A DNA stretch of 64,000 nt from JBDGYW01 sp964518955 (GTDB lineage Bacteria > Gemmatimonadota > Gemmatimonadetes > Gemmatimonadales > GWC2-71-9), in the NCBI GenBank assembly GCA_964518955.1, contig CAZFHS010000002.1, positions 1-64,000 of the forward strand. Reading direction: 5' to 3'. Both the position numbers and the translations under genes were made by a program. Positions 16,014 through 24,797 of the stretch are shown here, piece after piece; the stretch's first letter is position 1, and each line of letters begins with the position of its first letter. The notes beneath the pieces were generated by a model. It searched no databases, was not told the origin of the DNA, and saw nothing but the letters and a program-made list of their open reading frames with translations.

Positions 16014-17600
16014 GTGAACGTAGAAGACAACAAACATCAGGCTCGTTCGCTAGAGCAAGAGGGTGAAACGGAAGCAGCGCTCGAGCTCTACGAAAAGATC
16101 CTTGCGGAACTCGAGGGCACTCCCGAGATCTGGCGGGAACTGCCGCTCTATGTGAAGGCCGGCGACCTATCGCTCAAGTTGAATGACTCGAGCAATGCTA
16201 TCTCTCACTATGAGAAAGCCGCCAACGCCTACGCGGCTTATGGCTCATCCAAGAGTGTGATAGCACTCTGCATCAAGATCCTCAGGGTCAATCCAGGGCG
16301 CACTCACGTCTTCCTCCGGCTCGTCCGCCTCATGATCGAGCGTGAACATTTGGCGGATGCGCGGCTCGTACTGCTCGAATATGCTGAGCGGCTGAAACTC
16401 CCCAAAGCCGGTCTCGTTCTCGAGAGCTTGGCGGACGCACCGGAAGACCAGATGAAGCCGACGCTCGAGATGCTTCTCGAGTTGGGCGGTCGCTATGAAT
16501 ATGCGCGTGCTCAGGGGCGCGATTTGGCCGCTGAAGACGAAGCGGGAGAAGAAGAGCACGGGTCGGTGGAGGATGCGTCGCAACCCGAGTCTGACAGTGA
16601 AGCCACGATTAGCTTGGCCGCAGCTGAGCAAATCGAACGCGATAGTGAAGATCACACCGAGGCCGAAGAAACGACCGCGGACCCAAGCGTTTCGGAACCT
16701 GCAACCGAGACGGAAGACGGCGGGGATGCCGCCCAGACGGGCGATTCTCCGACTGCACCTTCAGAGGGCGACGTACAGTGGGTCGACGAACGTCCGTCGA
16801 TGCGCGCTTCTACACCACGCGCGTCACGGCAGGTGCTGTTTCGTGAGGCCGACCAAGCCAAGAAGAAGCCGATTGCGCTTTGGGTTGGGCTGGGTGCGGC
16901 AGCCGTAGTAGTCGTGGGTGGCTTGAGCCTGGTCCTATTCGACGTGATACCCCTTGGTGGCAGTGATACCGCGAGCGAGGGTGGCTTGCAACCAATTCCC
17001 GTCGCGCCAGCGGATTCAGCACTGATGGCCGGAGCAGACCTCGAAGATTCGACAGGCACCGCAGAGGACAGCGTGGATGTGACGTCTGCCGACAGTGCAG
17101 TCGGTGCTGCCGAACCTGCGGCGCCCCGACAGCAGCCGCCTGTTGAAACTGTTGACACTGGTACAACCGCGGCTGCAACTGAATCGCTTCCGTCTGAAAC
17201 AGATGCCGCAGGTGATACGTTGGCCAATACGGAAGGCGCGGATTCGACCGATGCTCCGGTTGAACCGCCAGCGCCAGAATTGCCGCCGGGTCGGGGTGTC
17301 ATGGTGCAGGATTTCGACATCGAATCGAACACCGAATTCTTCGTCGACGGCAGGGTTGGATATCGCACGGTCCAAATACTTGGCACGGGCGAGCAACTCA
17401 CGATTTCTGCTGTCTATTACGGCGATGACATCTCCAATGCTCCCGGTACAGAGGAGATGACGTTGGCACCGCTCGCGGGAGACACGACGACGGCGATAAT
17501 GCACTTTAACGGCTATGCGATCGAGGCGCGTGCCCTGGTCTCGGCGTCGATATTGGGAACAATGCTTGGTAGACTCGTCGAGGTGCCGCGCTCCAACTGA
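16014..17600 (+). CDS. TPR protein with central membrane helix and low-complexity linkers
   Basis: A 528-residue protein not assignable to a named family. The N-terminal about 165 residues are helical TPR-like repeats (AALELYEKILAELEGTPEIW, KAGDLSLKLNDSSNAI, VIALCIKILRVNPG). An acidic disordered stretch (about 168-260), a basic segment and one transmembrane helix (about 288-310, ALWVGLGAAAVVVVGGLSLVLF) follow. Next is a long Ala/Thr/Asp/Pro-rich linker (about 315-425) and a C-terminal folded domain (about 427-525). GTG 16014 has GGAGG at a suitable distance. It sits 14 bases before the histidine kinase gene, so it may belong to that operon as a cytoplasm-to-periplasm linker protein. Confidence 0.8.
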   Translation: MNVEDNKHQARSLEQEGETEAALELYEKILAELEGTPEIWRELPLYVKAGDLSLKLNDSSNAISHYEKAANAYAAYGSSKSVIALCIKILRVNPGRTHVFLRLVRLMIEREHLADARLVLLEYAERLKLPKAGLVLESLADAPEDQMKPTLEMLLELGGRYEYARAQGRDLAAEDEAGEEEHGSVEDASQPESDSEATISLAAAEQIERDSEDHTEAEETTADPSVSEPATETEDGGDAAQTGDSPTAPSEGDVQWVDERPSMRASTPRASRQVLFREADQAKKKPIALWVGLGAAAVVVVGGLSLVLFDVIPLGGSDTASEGGLQPIPVAPADSALMAGADLEDSTGTAEDSVDVTSADSAVGAAEPAAPRQQPPVETVDTGTTAAATESLPSETDAAGDTLANTEGADSTDAPVEPPAPELPPGRGVMVQDFDIESNTEFFVDGRVGYRTVQILGTGEQLTISAVYYGDDISNAPGTEEMTLAPLAGDTTTAIMHFNGYAIEARALVSASILGTMLGRLVEVPRSN

Positions 17601-17614
17601 AACGCCTCTCACCC

Positions 17615-18811
17615 ATGCGTCTGTCCTTTCGACACCGGCTTTTCGTCGGCCTCCTGGCTTTGGGCACTCTCCCCTTGGCCGCTGCGCTGGTGGTCCTTGC
17701 CCTGCAGCTGCAATCTGGGGATCCATCTACGGGTGCTCGCGCGGCGATAGACGACATTGCTGAAAGCGGCCGGGAACTGCTTGCAGTTATCGATACCACG
17801 CAGCTGAGTACTGAGGTCAGAGAAGCGCTAGAAGCCCATACGGAAACGCTATCGAGTCGTACAGCGATGGCGAGAAGGGCTGAAGTTCTGAGCAGGATTG
17901 CAGCGGGAGCGACCGGGATAATTGCGCTGATCGTGGCGGTGGCAGTGGTGGCCGTCTCAGTCACCCTCGCGCGTCGTTGGTCTGCGTCCGTTTCTGCGCC
18001 GATTGAGGAATTGACGCGCTGGGTGCGCCGCATCGAGCAACGACAGCCCTTGCCAGAGCACACAGAGGGTCCCGGTGCACCAGAGTTCGACGCATTGCGC
18101 AATGCTCTCCGCGAAATGTCTGCCGCAATTGAGAAAATTCGCCAGCAGGAGATCGAGAAGGAGCGGCTGCAGGCCTTCCGTGAGACCGCTCGACAGGTTG
18201 CCCACGAGATGCGTGGTCCGCTTACGTCCGCTCGCCTGGCGATTGGGCAGCTTTCGAAGCTCAATGATTTTCCGACCAATTCAGGACATGACGCTCTGGA
18301 AGTGTTGCAGGATGAGACGTGTAGGTTGGAGCAGTTGGCCCAAGAGTTCTCTGACTTCGGCCGGCTGCCGGAGGGACCCGACGCGCTGATAGACGTGAGT
18401 GAATTGCTCGAAAGTGTTGTGGCCTCGTCAACGCCAGAGTCTGCCACCGTCGAGATGGACATTGAGTATGGGATTTCCATCAAAGGCCATTTTGAGCCTC
18501 TCCGCCGATCAGTTCAGAACCTGATACGCAATGCTATTGAGGCCAGCGAGTCGGCGAGGGTCGTTGTTTCGGCTAGGCGATTTCAGGGCGACTCTGGAGA
18601 GGGCATTGAGATTGAGATTTCCGACGATGGCCCGGGCATACCGCAGGAAATGAGAGACAAGATCTTCGAGCCGTACTTCACCACTAAAGAGTTAGGCACC
18701 GGTCTTGGACTGGCGATCGTACGGCAAACAATCGTAGCCCATGGAGGTGACGTATTTGTTGCTGATGCGGCCAGCGGAGGGGCTCGGTTTATCATCACGC
18801 TCCCGGAGTAG
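17615..18811 (+). CDS. Sensor histidine kinase (NtrY-like)
   Basis: A 398-residue membrane histidine kinase. TM1 lies at about 8-30, a short periplasmic loop follows, and TM2 lies at about 93-116. Then come a HAMP-like segment (about 118-175), a HisKA H-box VAHEMRGPLTSAR with the phospho-acceptor His near 196, an N-box NLIRNAIEAS (about 304-313), a G1 box DDGPGIP (about 338-344) and a G2 box GTGLGLAIV (about 363-371). The small sensor loop suggests sensing at the membrane or via HAMP. It ends two bases before the response regulator gene, its evident partner. Confidence 0.94.
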   Translation: MRLSFRHRLFVGLLALGTLPLAAALVVLALQLQSGDPSTGARAAIDDIAESGRELLAVIDTTQLSTEVREALEAHTETLSSRTAMARRAEVLSRIAAGATGIIALIVAVAVVAVSVTLARRWSASVSAPIEELTRWVRRIEQRQPLPEHTEGPGAPEFDALRNALREMSAAIEKIRQQEIEKERLQAFRETARQVAHEMRGPLTSARLAIGQLSKLNDFPTNSGHDALEVLQDETCRLEQLAQEFSDFGRLPEGPDALIDVSELLESVVASSTPESATVEMDIEYGISIKGHFEPLRRSVQNLIRNAIEASESARVVVSARRFQGDSGEGIEIEISDDGPGIPQEMRDKIFEPYFTTKELGTGLGLAIVRQTIVAHGGDVFVADAASGGARFIITLPE

Positions 18812-18813
18812 TA

Positions 18814-20196
18814 ATGGCAGGCAGAGTTCTATTGGTAGACGATGAGCCAAACATCAGACGCATGTTACGAGCAGTGTTGGAAGAACAGGCGTACGAAGTC
18901 GCCGATGTCGGCGGAGGTACGGAGACGTACTCGGCCTGTCACAGCTTTGACCCCGACGTCGTGCTGCTTGACCTGATCATGCCCTCGGGCCCGGGAGGCA
19001 TCGAAATCCTGGAACGTTTGAAGGAGCGGTGCCCCGGATTGGTCGTAATAATGATGAGCGGGAAGGCCACTTTGCACGACGCCGTGCATGCGACTCAACT
19101 CGGCGCATTTCAGTTCTTAGAGAAACCTCTCAGCCCGGAAGGTGTGTTGGTGGCAGTGCAAGCGGGCCTCGACCTGCATCGCACGCGAGAGGAGAACCGC
19201 GCTCTTCGAGCTGAGTTGGAGGATCCCAACACGATCGTAGGGTCGAGCGACGAGATCGGGGCGGTGCGCTCGCTGATAGCACAAGTGGCGCCAACGCCCG
19301 CCCGCGTGTTGATAACTGGAGAGTCGGGGACCGGGAAGGAACTCGTCGCACGTTCGATACACCGAGGGAGCCCACGGGCAGAACGACCGATGGTGAGCAT
19401 CAACTGCGCGGCCATACCTCGGGAGTTGGTCGAAAGTGAGATGTTTGGCCACGAGCGCGGTGCTTTCACCGGTGCATCGGAACCACGAAGGGGCCGGTTC
19501 GAGTTGGCTGACGGCGGCACTCTCTTTCTGGACGAAGTGGGTGAGCTCGACCTGGATGTGCAGGCCAAGCTGTTACGTGTCCTCGAGACCGGATTGATCG
19601 AGAAGGTTGGAGGTGAGACAGGACGTAGCGTAGACGTCCGCGTTGTGGGTGCAACCAACAAGGACATCGACAAGGAGGTGGCTGCAGGGAACTTCCGCAA
19701 AGATCTGTTCTACAGGCTGAGTGTTTTTCCAATTCATGTGCCGGCACTCAGAGAACGCAAAGGAGACATACCAGACCTTGTGCTCCACCTGGCGGCGTTG
19801 TCGGGACCGCGCTGCGGTCGGCCATCCCTGAGTTTCGCGTCGGACGCAATCGAACGACTGAAGTCACACACATGGCCGGGCAACGTACGGGAATTGGCAA
19901 ATGTGATAGAGCGCCTCACTATCGTCGGCAGCACAGGAGTGCTCGGTGCCGCGGAAGTGGACACCGTCCTCACAGGTGCGCGCGGAAATAGAAGCCCGGA
20001 ATTCGGGCTTCCGGTCAGCGGCACTCTCACCGCCGATCTGGATGCTTACGAAAAACTCCTCATCGAAAATGCCATTTCGGAAGCAGGCGGGAACATTGCT
20101 GACGCAGCACGGAAGCTGAGCACCGACCGTGCAAATCTCTACCGCAGAATGAAGAGGCTCGGCATCGGTCAGAAAGACACGCCCGTGTCTAATTGA
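18814..20196 (+). CDS. Sigma-54-dependent response regulator (NtrC family)
   Basis: A 460-residue activator with three complete domains. The receiver (1-120) has VDDEPN and the phospho-acceptor Asp in LLDLIMP near residue 53. The AAA+ domain (about 140-370) has Walker A GESGTGKE and an intact GAFTGA loop, which contacts sigma-54. The C-terminal Fis-type helix-turn-helix (about 415-458) carries NIADAARKLSTDRANLYRRMK. All elements needed to activate sigma-54 RNA polymerase are intact. A well-matched sigma-54 promoter lies only 80 bases after its stop codon, so genes from 20348 on are the likely direct targets. Confidence 0.96.
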   Translation: MAGRVLLVDDEPNIRRMLRAVLEEQAYEVADVGGGTETYSACHSFDPDVVLLDLIMPSGPGGIEILERLKERCPGLVVIMMSGKATLHDAVHATQLGAFQFLEKPLSPEGVLVAVQAGLDLHRTREENRALRAELEDPNTIVGSSDEIGAVRSLIAQVAPTPARVLITGESGTGKELVARSIHRGSPRAERPMVSINCAAIPRELVESEMFGHERGAFTGASEPRRGRFELADGGTLFLDEVGELDLDVQAKLLRVLETGLIEKVGGETGRSVDVRVVGATNKDIDKEVAAGNFRKDLFYRLSVFPIHVPALRERKGDIPDLVLHLAALSGPRCGRPSLSFASDAIERLKSHTWPGNVRELANVIERLTIVGSTGVLGAAEVDTVLTGARGNRSPEFGLPVSGTLTADLDAYEKLLIENAISEAGGNIADAARKLSTDRANLYRRMKRLGIGQKDTPVSN

Positions 20197-20275
20197 CACG
20201 CCATTCTCGGTTCAAGCTCCGAGTTGATGGCCTGTAAGATATTGCAATCAAATAACTTATCACCCCAGCGTATGT

Positions 20276-20290
20276 TGGCACACACCCTGC
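20276..20290 (+). promoter_or_regulatory. Sigma-54 (-24/-12) promoter
   Basis: TGGCAC at 20276-20281 and CTGC at 20287-20290 reproduce the consensus TGGCAC-N5-TTGC, with exact spacing of the GG and GC dinucleotides and one mismatch (C for T). The start of transcription would fall near 20302. A short hairpin (20298-20315) and then the 57-codon gene at 20348 follow. The NtrC-type regulator encoded immediately upstream is the natural activator; upstream activator sites could lie in 20197-20270. Confidence 0.75.
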
Positions 20291-20347
20291 CATGCTACTA
20301 CCTGAGGAGAGGTAGGGGTGGGCATGTGTCAATAATGTGGGGGCGAG

Positions 20348-20521
20348 ATGATTAGACTGACTGTGCGAATCCTGCTGCTGCTCGCGGTAATCGCGGTGGG
20401 CCGAATTGCGCTCGGTGGGTTCGGCGCCACGCGCGAACCCACCGACGTGATCGTGGTACTAATGCCTGGAGCGAATTGCACCTCAGATGCTCCCGTCCCG
20501 GACAACATTGGGGAGAACTGA
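20348..20521 (+). CDS. Small secreted peptide, 57 residues
   Basis: An open frame of 57 codons begins ATG ATT AGA and encodes a positively charged start (MIRLTVRI), a hydrophobic core (LLLLAVIAVG) and a polar C-terminal half with one Cys (PGANCTSD). It looks like a signal peptide plus a short mature part, or a single-helix membrane peptide. It is the first gene downstream of the sigma-54 promoter and ends four bases before the start of the outer-membrane protein gene, which suggests cotranscription. The ribosome site is only a G-rich run. I do not recognise the sequence. Confidence 0.55.
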   Translation: MIRLTVRILLLLAVIAVGRIALGGFGATREPTDVIVVLMPGANCTSDAPVPDNIGEN

Positions 20522-20525
20522 CTCC

Positions 20526-22271
20526 ATGCGTTTTTCTCTGGCGATAGTATTGGCGTTGTCGGTTTTGCCTCTGCCGGGACTGGGTGCCCAGGATCCGGTG
20601 GTGGTTGTGCGACCTGGCGACGACGAGGGTGAGAGCGACCGAGCTGCGGCCCGCGCCGTTCGACTATTCAATCGATCATCTACAACCAGGATTTTCGGAT
20701 CTTCAACCGTGAGAAGAAACGACATCTACGGAGGTGACGTAGGTGTTTACGACGGGCGTCTGGTGGTGTCTGGAATCATCGAAGGTGATCTGATTGCAAT
20801 AGATGCAGATGTGAGACTCAGGTCATCGGCTGAGGTACGCGGAGACATACTCCTCGTCGGTGGCACGATCGACAGAGATGCCGGCGCGGTGGTGGGTGGC
20901 GTAACTCGGAGATACCGCATCACTGTCGATATCCGCCGGAGCGGTGACGAACTCGATTTGATCGAGCGCCGAGTCGAGCGAATACGCGTGACGGATGTTG
21001 AACGTCGCCGTCCGAGGTATAGCGACACAGATGCGTCGATCGCACTCGGTTTCGGGCCTACCTACAACAGAGTGGAGGGTTTGCCGATTCACTTCGGTCC
21101 CAGGCTTACCTGGCGAAACAGCTGGTACAGCCGACTCAACCTCGAGGCATTGGGCATTTATCGGACAGCGGCAAATCCAGAAGCGGTGTTCGACAGTTCG
21201 CTTTCCAGAAGAGATGTCGGGTACACGGTGAATGGGGAACTGCAGTTTGGTCGCTCGCGAGAGTTCACCATAGGTGGGCAGGTTTTCGATGTTGTTGCCT
21301 CGATAGAGAATTGGCAGCTCCACGACGATGAGGTTGGCTTTGCGACATTCTTACTACACAACGACTACCGGGACTACTACCTAACCCGCGGTTGGAAGGG
21401 CTATGCTGAAATCAGACCGGTCGATGAACTGACGATTTCTGGTGGGTATGCACGTGAGGAACACACCTCAGTCGATGCGCGTGATCCGTGGACCATCGGG
21501 AGGCGCAGCGAAGGATGGCGCGAGAACCCAATCGTAGATGAAGGGGATTTCAAGATTCTCACTGCGTCTGCAGAATATGACTCCAGGTCATCGCGTCGGT
21601 ACAATGGCTCAGGGTGGTTCTTGCGAGCTGAATGGCAACGCGGTGAGAGCGACAACGTGATCGACCGAGGCTTGCCTTCAACGATTCGCGAACCGCTGCC
21701 GACGAATGCTGACTACACCTACGACCGGTTTTTCCTGGATCTCAGGCGATACGAAAGTGTGGGCTGGGCTGGGCAGCTGAGTCTGAGAGGTGTACTAGCG
21801 GGCACCTTGGGGGACCGAGATCCGCTGCCGATCCAGAGACGGCTGTCGCTTGGCCACGTCCTGCCGGGGTACGGATTCCGCGCCATCGCATGCAATCAAG
21901 GGGTATTGGATGATTCCAATCCTGCACTTTGTGACAACATCCTTCTCGTCCAGGCCGAGTACCGAGCTCATTTATCGTTCCGCAATCGCTCTTGGAGAGG
22001 GAGGCGATACTCGGGCGCGAGGAGGGGATCGTGGAATTCGGGCGGTTTCTGGGATTGGGACGATTGGGACGATTGGTTCTGGTTCGACGGGCCGAGCTTG
22101 ATCGTGTTCAGCAATGCGGGAACTGGCTGGATTCACGAAGATGACATTGGCGAATTGGAGTTCGACATAGGAGCGGGTCTCGAGTTCGGCAGCGTGGCGG
22201 TTTACGCGGCCAAACCCATCACTGCGGAGGGTGGTATCCGCATGACGATCCGGCTGCATCGCAGATTCTGA
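20526..22271 (+). CDS. Outer-membrane beta-barrel protein with bactofilin-like N-domain
   Basis: A 581-residue secreted protein with a signal peptide ending at LGAQD (about 22). Residues about 60-130 have the short repetitive beta pattern of polymer-forming (bactofilin-like) domains (DGRLVVSGIIEGDLIAIDADVRL, then EVRGDILLVGGTIDRDAG). The rest, to the C-terminal Phe, alternates hydrophobic and polar residues as in a surface-antigen or haemolysin-secretion barrel, including an aromatic and acidic insert WDWDDWDDWFWF (about 523-534). It lies four bases after the small peptide gene and downstream of a sigma-54 promoter, so it is probably induced by the adjacent two-component system. Its function is unknown. 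Confidence 0.75.
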   Translation: MRFSLAIVLALSVLPLPGLGAQDPVVVVRPGDDEGESDRAAARAVRLFNRSSTTRIFGSSTVRRNDIYGGDVGVYDGRLVVSGIIEGDLIAIDADVRLRSSAEVRGDILLVGGTIDRDAGAVVGGVTRRYRITVDIRRSGDELDLIERRVERIRVTDVERRRPRYSDTDASIALGFGPTYNRVEGLPIHFGPRLTWRNSWYSRLNLEALGIYRTAANPEAVFDSSLSRRDVGYTVNGELQFGRSREFTIGGQVFDVVASIENWQLHDDEVGFATFLLHNDYRDYYLTRGWKGYAEIRPVDELTISGGYAREEHTSVDARDPWTIGRRSEGWRENPIVDEGDFKILTASAEYDSRSSRRYNGSGWFLRAEWQRGESDNVIDRGLPSTIREPLPTNADYTYDRFFLDLRRYESVGWAGQLSLRGVLAGTLGDRDPLPIQRRLSLGHVLPGYGFRAIACNQGVLDDSNPALCDNILLVQAEYRAHLSFRNRSWRGRRYSGARRGSWNSGGFWDWDDWDDWFWFDGPSLIVFSNAGTGWIHEDDIGELEFDIGAGLEFGSVAVYAAKPITAEGGIRMTIRLHRRF

Positions 22272-22340
22272 TCGATATTGAGGGAGGTGTGGAATAGGCT
22301 CGGTCGGCGGCCGGTTGAAAGCGGTCTTTGGAGAGCCACG

Positions 22341-22961
22341 GTGACGCGTGTCGTCGCGGCTGCCTTGTGCTGCGTTCTTGCTGGGAGCGCCGCAAATGCG
22401 CAGGCACGCCCATCGGTCGAGGTGGAGATGATCCCGACAGAAGGAATCCCCGAAGTCGAAGTGAGCGTCCGAGGCCTGATGTCTGATGGGCGATTCCTAA
22501 ACGTAATGGAAAGTGGTTTCCCGCTCTATGTAGAGTACCACGTGGCACTCCGGCATTCGCGTTCGGGCTGGTTTGACGGTACGGAAGAGGAAGTCACTCT
22601 CGAGTATGTAGTGTTTTACGACCCGGTCCGGGAGCTGTACGTAGTCGAGGCAAGGGGGGTGACGGAGCAATTCTCCACGTTGGGCGCTGTGCGCGCCAGG
22701 ATTGCTCAGCGCTACCGTTTTACTGGATTCTATACTGAGGAGCCCGGGCGCTACTACTTCTCCGCCACGGTAAACGCTCGCACTCTCTCAGATTCCGATG
22801 TCGATGAAGTTTTTGCATGGCTCAAAGGCGAACGCGGAGACTCGACGGAGTTCGAGCGCCCAGGTTTTGTTACTCGCACCGCGCGCCGGCTGTTGGTGCG
22901 AGTGGCTCCACTTCCACGCATCACTCTCGAAAATCGCACTCGCGATTTTCGAGTGCCCTGA
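22341..22961 (+). CDS. DUF4390-like exported protein
   Basis: About 206 residues with a signal peptide (VVAAALCCVLAGSAANAQA). The beta-rich body, with GFPLYVEYHVALRHSRSGWFD and a C-terminal half that alternates strands, resembles DUF4390, a periplasmic family often found next to ntrY/ntrX-type genes. GTG 22341 is preferred because GGAGAG lies five bases upstream and it puts the signal at the N-terminus; GTG 22287 and TTG 22278 are alternatives and would add a basic leader. It follows the barrel gene by about 70 bases and may share its sigma-54 promoter. The role is unknown. Confidence 0.6.
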   Translation: MTRVVAAALCCVLAGSAANAQARPSVEVEMIPTEGIPEVEVSVRGLMSDGRFLNVMESGFPLYVEYHVALRHSRSGWFDGTEEEVTLEYVVFYDPVRELYVVEARGVTEQFSTLGAVRARIAQRYRFTGFYTEEPGRYYFSATVNARTLSDSDVDEVFAWLKGERGDSTEFERPGFVTRTARRLLVRVAPLPRITLENRTRDFRVP

Positions 22962-23123
22962 TCGACGCCGCCACCCGCCCTAACAAAAACGACCCCAATC
23001 CTGTCTAATCACTGAGTGGGCTGCCGTGTGACTGCGGCCTGTGGCGAAAATCGCCGTTATTCAGCAGGTGACGCCGTAGTGACAGGAGCGTGACATAGTG
23101 CGAATATGATCCACTCCAGCCGT

Positions 23124-23184
23124 CAGCCACCATTGTTCAGTTTTTGGGTCACCCTCTTGAGCTGAACAACCCCAATGGTGGCTG
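23124..23184. terminator. Long inverted repeat between converging genes
   Basis: CAGCCACCATTG (23124-23135) and CAATGGTGGCTG (23173-23184) are perfect 12-base inverted copies. Inside them, GTTCAG (23135-23140) can pair with CTGAAC (23162-23167) as an alternative. The hairpin lies between the DUF4390-like gene and the converging anion transporter gene, and probably acts as a bidirectional terminator, although the flanking T-runs are short. Confidence 0.5.
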
Positions 23185-23213
23185 GCGGTTTCTCATTGCA
23201 TCATTGCTTACAC

Positions 23214-24656
23214 TCACCAATACCCCAACACTTTCCACCATGCGCCGCCTATCGCCAGCCAAATCACGATGTTCACCACACTCACGATGGCTCCAAGCCG
23301 CCACCAGTCGGAAACCTCGACATATCCGGAAGCGAAGAGTACCGGCGCAGGTCCGGTCCCGTAGTGTGTCGTGCTGCTGAAGAGGTTGCTGAAGAATCCA
23401 AGGACTAATGCTCCCAGTAGTGGAGGCGTTCCGACTGCCAATGCAACACCCAGAAAGGCTGCATACATCGAGCTGACGTGTGCAGTGCAGCTAGCATAGA
23501 AATAGTGACTGTAAAAGTAGACGAGGCTGAGGCCAAGGAACGCGGGAATCCAGCCCACTCCTCCAAACAAACCGCCGACGGCATTGCTGAACCAGGCAAT
23601 CAAACCAAGTTGCGTGAGGTACGACGCCATCATCACGAGGGCGGAAAACCAAACGAGCGTGTTCCACGCGCCGCTCTCGGTTAATACATCGTCCCAGGTC
23701 AGGACTCGCGTGAGCAATAGCACAGCAAGGCCCAACATGGCGGTGGCAGTACTGTGAATGGACAGCTGCGCCCCGAATATCCAGAGTGTGAGCAGCAGCG
23801 CGAATGCGGCAAGCATGATCCATTCGCTACGCTGAATTGGCCCCATGGAGGAGAGCTTCTCGTGTGCCAGAGTCGATGCTGCCGGTGTCTCCGTGATCTC
23901 AGGCGGATATAGCCTGTAAAGCACATAAGGCACCACTACGAGACTGATCAATCCGGGCACCAAGGCCGCAACAGCCCATTTCGTCCAGGTGATCTCAACA
24001 CCCAGATCGCCCGCAAGCTGGGCCGCTAAAGGGTTCGCCGCCATTGCAGTCAGGAACATCGCGCTGGTGATAACAGTCCCTTGGAATGCCGCCGTAGTGA
24101 GAAAGGCTCCAATTCGACGTGATGTCCCGTCTTCCGGAGAGCTGTCGTAAGCCTGGGCTACTGAGCGTAAAATCGGGAACACCACTCCGCCCGCCCGGGC
24201 AGTGTTGCTCGGGATGGCTGGCGCCATCACCAGGTCTGTCGCGACGAGGCCGTAGCCCAGCCCGAGAGTCTTCTTTCCCAACTTCGCCATGAACATGTAC
24301 GCGATTCTCGAGCCAAGTCCTGTCTTGATGAAGCCGCGCGAGATGAAGAAGGCGAGTACGATGAGCCAAATGACCCTGTTGCCGAATCCGCTCAACGATT
24401 CGGTGACGCTGAGAGTCCCCGTACCAGCAGTAGCCGTTATGCCGATGAACGCAACCGCTCCCATGGGCAGCGGTTTGAGAATCAGACCGAGAATCGTCGC
24501 GACAAAAATGGCGAGCAGGTGCATTGCCGCGGGATCCACGCCTTCTGGGGGAGAAACGAACCAGAGAGCCACCGCCGCGGCGATCGGAACCGCAAAAGGC
24601 ACAACGGCCCGTGAGTTCGCTCGTTTCAGCTCTTCTTCTGGAGCCCGATCGATCAT
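23214..24656 (-). CDS. DASS/SLC13-family anion transporter
   Basis: A 480-residue polytopic membrane protein of the divalent anion:Na+ symporter (CitT/SodiT1, IT superfamily) group. It has two pseudo-symmetric halves with SNT-like motifs: IPSNTARAGG (about 153-162) in the first half and FSSTTHYGTGPAPVLF (about 430-445) in the second. These form the substrate and ion site in VcINDY-like proteins. The length and about 12-14 hydrophobic segments are typical. Likely substrates are 2-oxoglutarate, malate, citrate or other dicarboxylates. GGAGGG sits just before the ATG. It is divergent from the methyltransferase gene at 24798. Confidence 0.93.
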   Translation of the reverse strand: MIDRAPEEELKRANSRAVVPFAVPIAAAVALWFVSPPEGVDPAAMHLLAIFVATILGLILKPLPMGAVAFIGITATAGTGTLSVTESLSGFGNRVIWLIVLAFFISRGFIKTGLGSRIAYMFMAKLGKKTLGLGYGLVATDLVMAPAIPSNTARAGGVVFPILRSVAQAYDSSPEDGTSRRIGAFLTTAAFQGTVITSAMFLTAMAANPLAAQLAGDLGVEITWTKWAVAALVPGLISLVVVPYVLYRLYPPEITETPAASTLAHEKLSSMGPIQRSEWIMLAAFALLLTLWIFGAQLSIHSTATAMLGLAVLLLTRVLTWDDVLTESGAWNTLVWFSALVMMASYLTQLGLIAWFSNAVGGLFGGVGWIPAFLGLSLVYFYSHYFYASCTAHVSSMYAAFLGVALAVGTPPLLGALVLGFFSNLFSSTTHYGTGPAPVLFASGYVEVSDWWRLGAIVSVVNIVIWLAIGGAWWKVLGYW

Positions 24657-24797
24657 CTACCCTCCATTTGCTACGTCCCGCGAGCTAGGACGGTGCACGC
24701 TCATTGGCAAGTCGAGATTTTCCCAGTGGCATAATAGCCCTCGCGACTGTCCGACAACAACTTGACGCGAAGCCGTCTGGAGTCGTCCTTACTTGCG

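Noticed and set aside
16652..17401. 249-residue minus-strand frame opposite the TPR protein gene
   Set aside because: Antisense to the low-complexity linker of the 16014-17600 gene; Ser/Ala/Pro-rich composition is the mirror of that linker.
24704..24735. TTGGCA and CATAAT as a sigma-70 promoter before the methyltransferase
   Set aside because: The spacer is 20 bases, too long for a normal promoter, and no better -35 is found at 16-18 bases.
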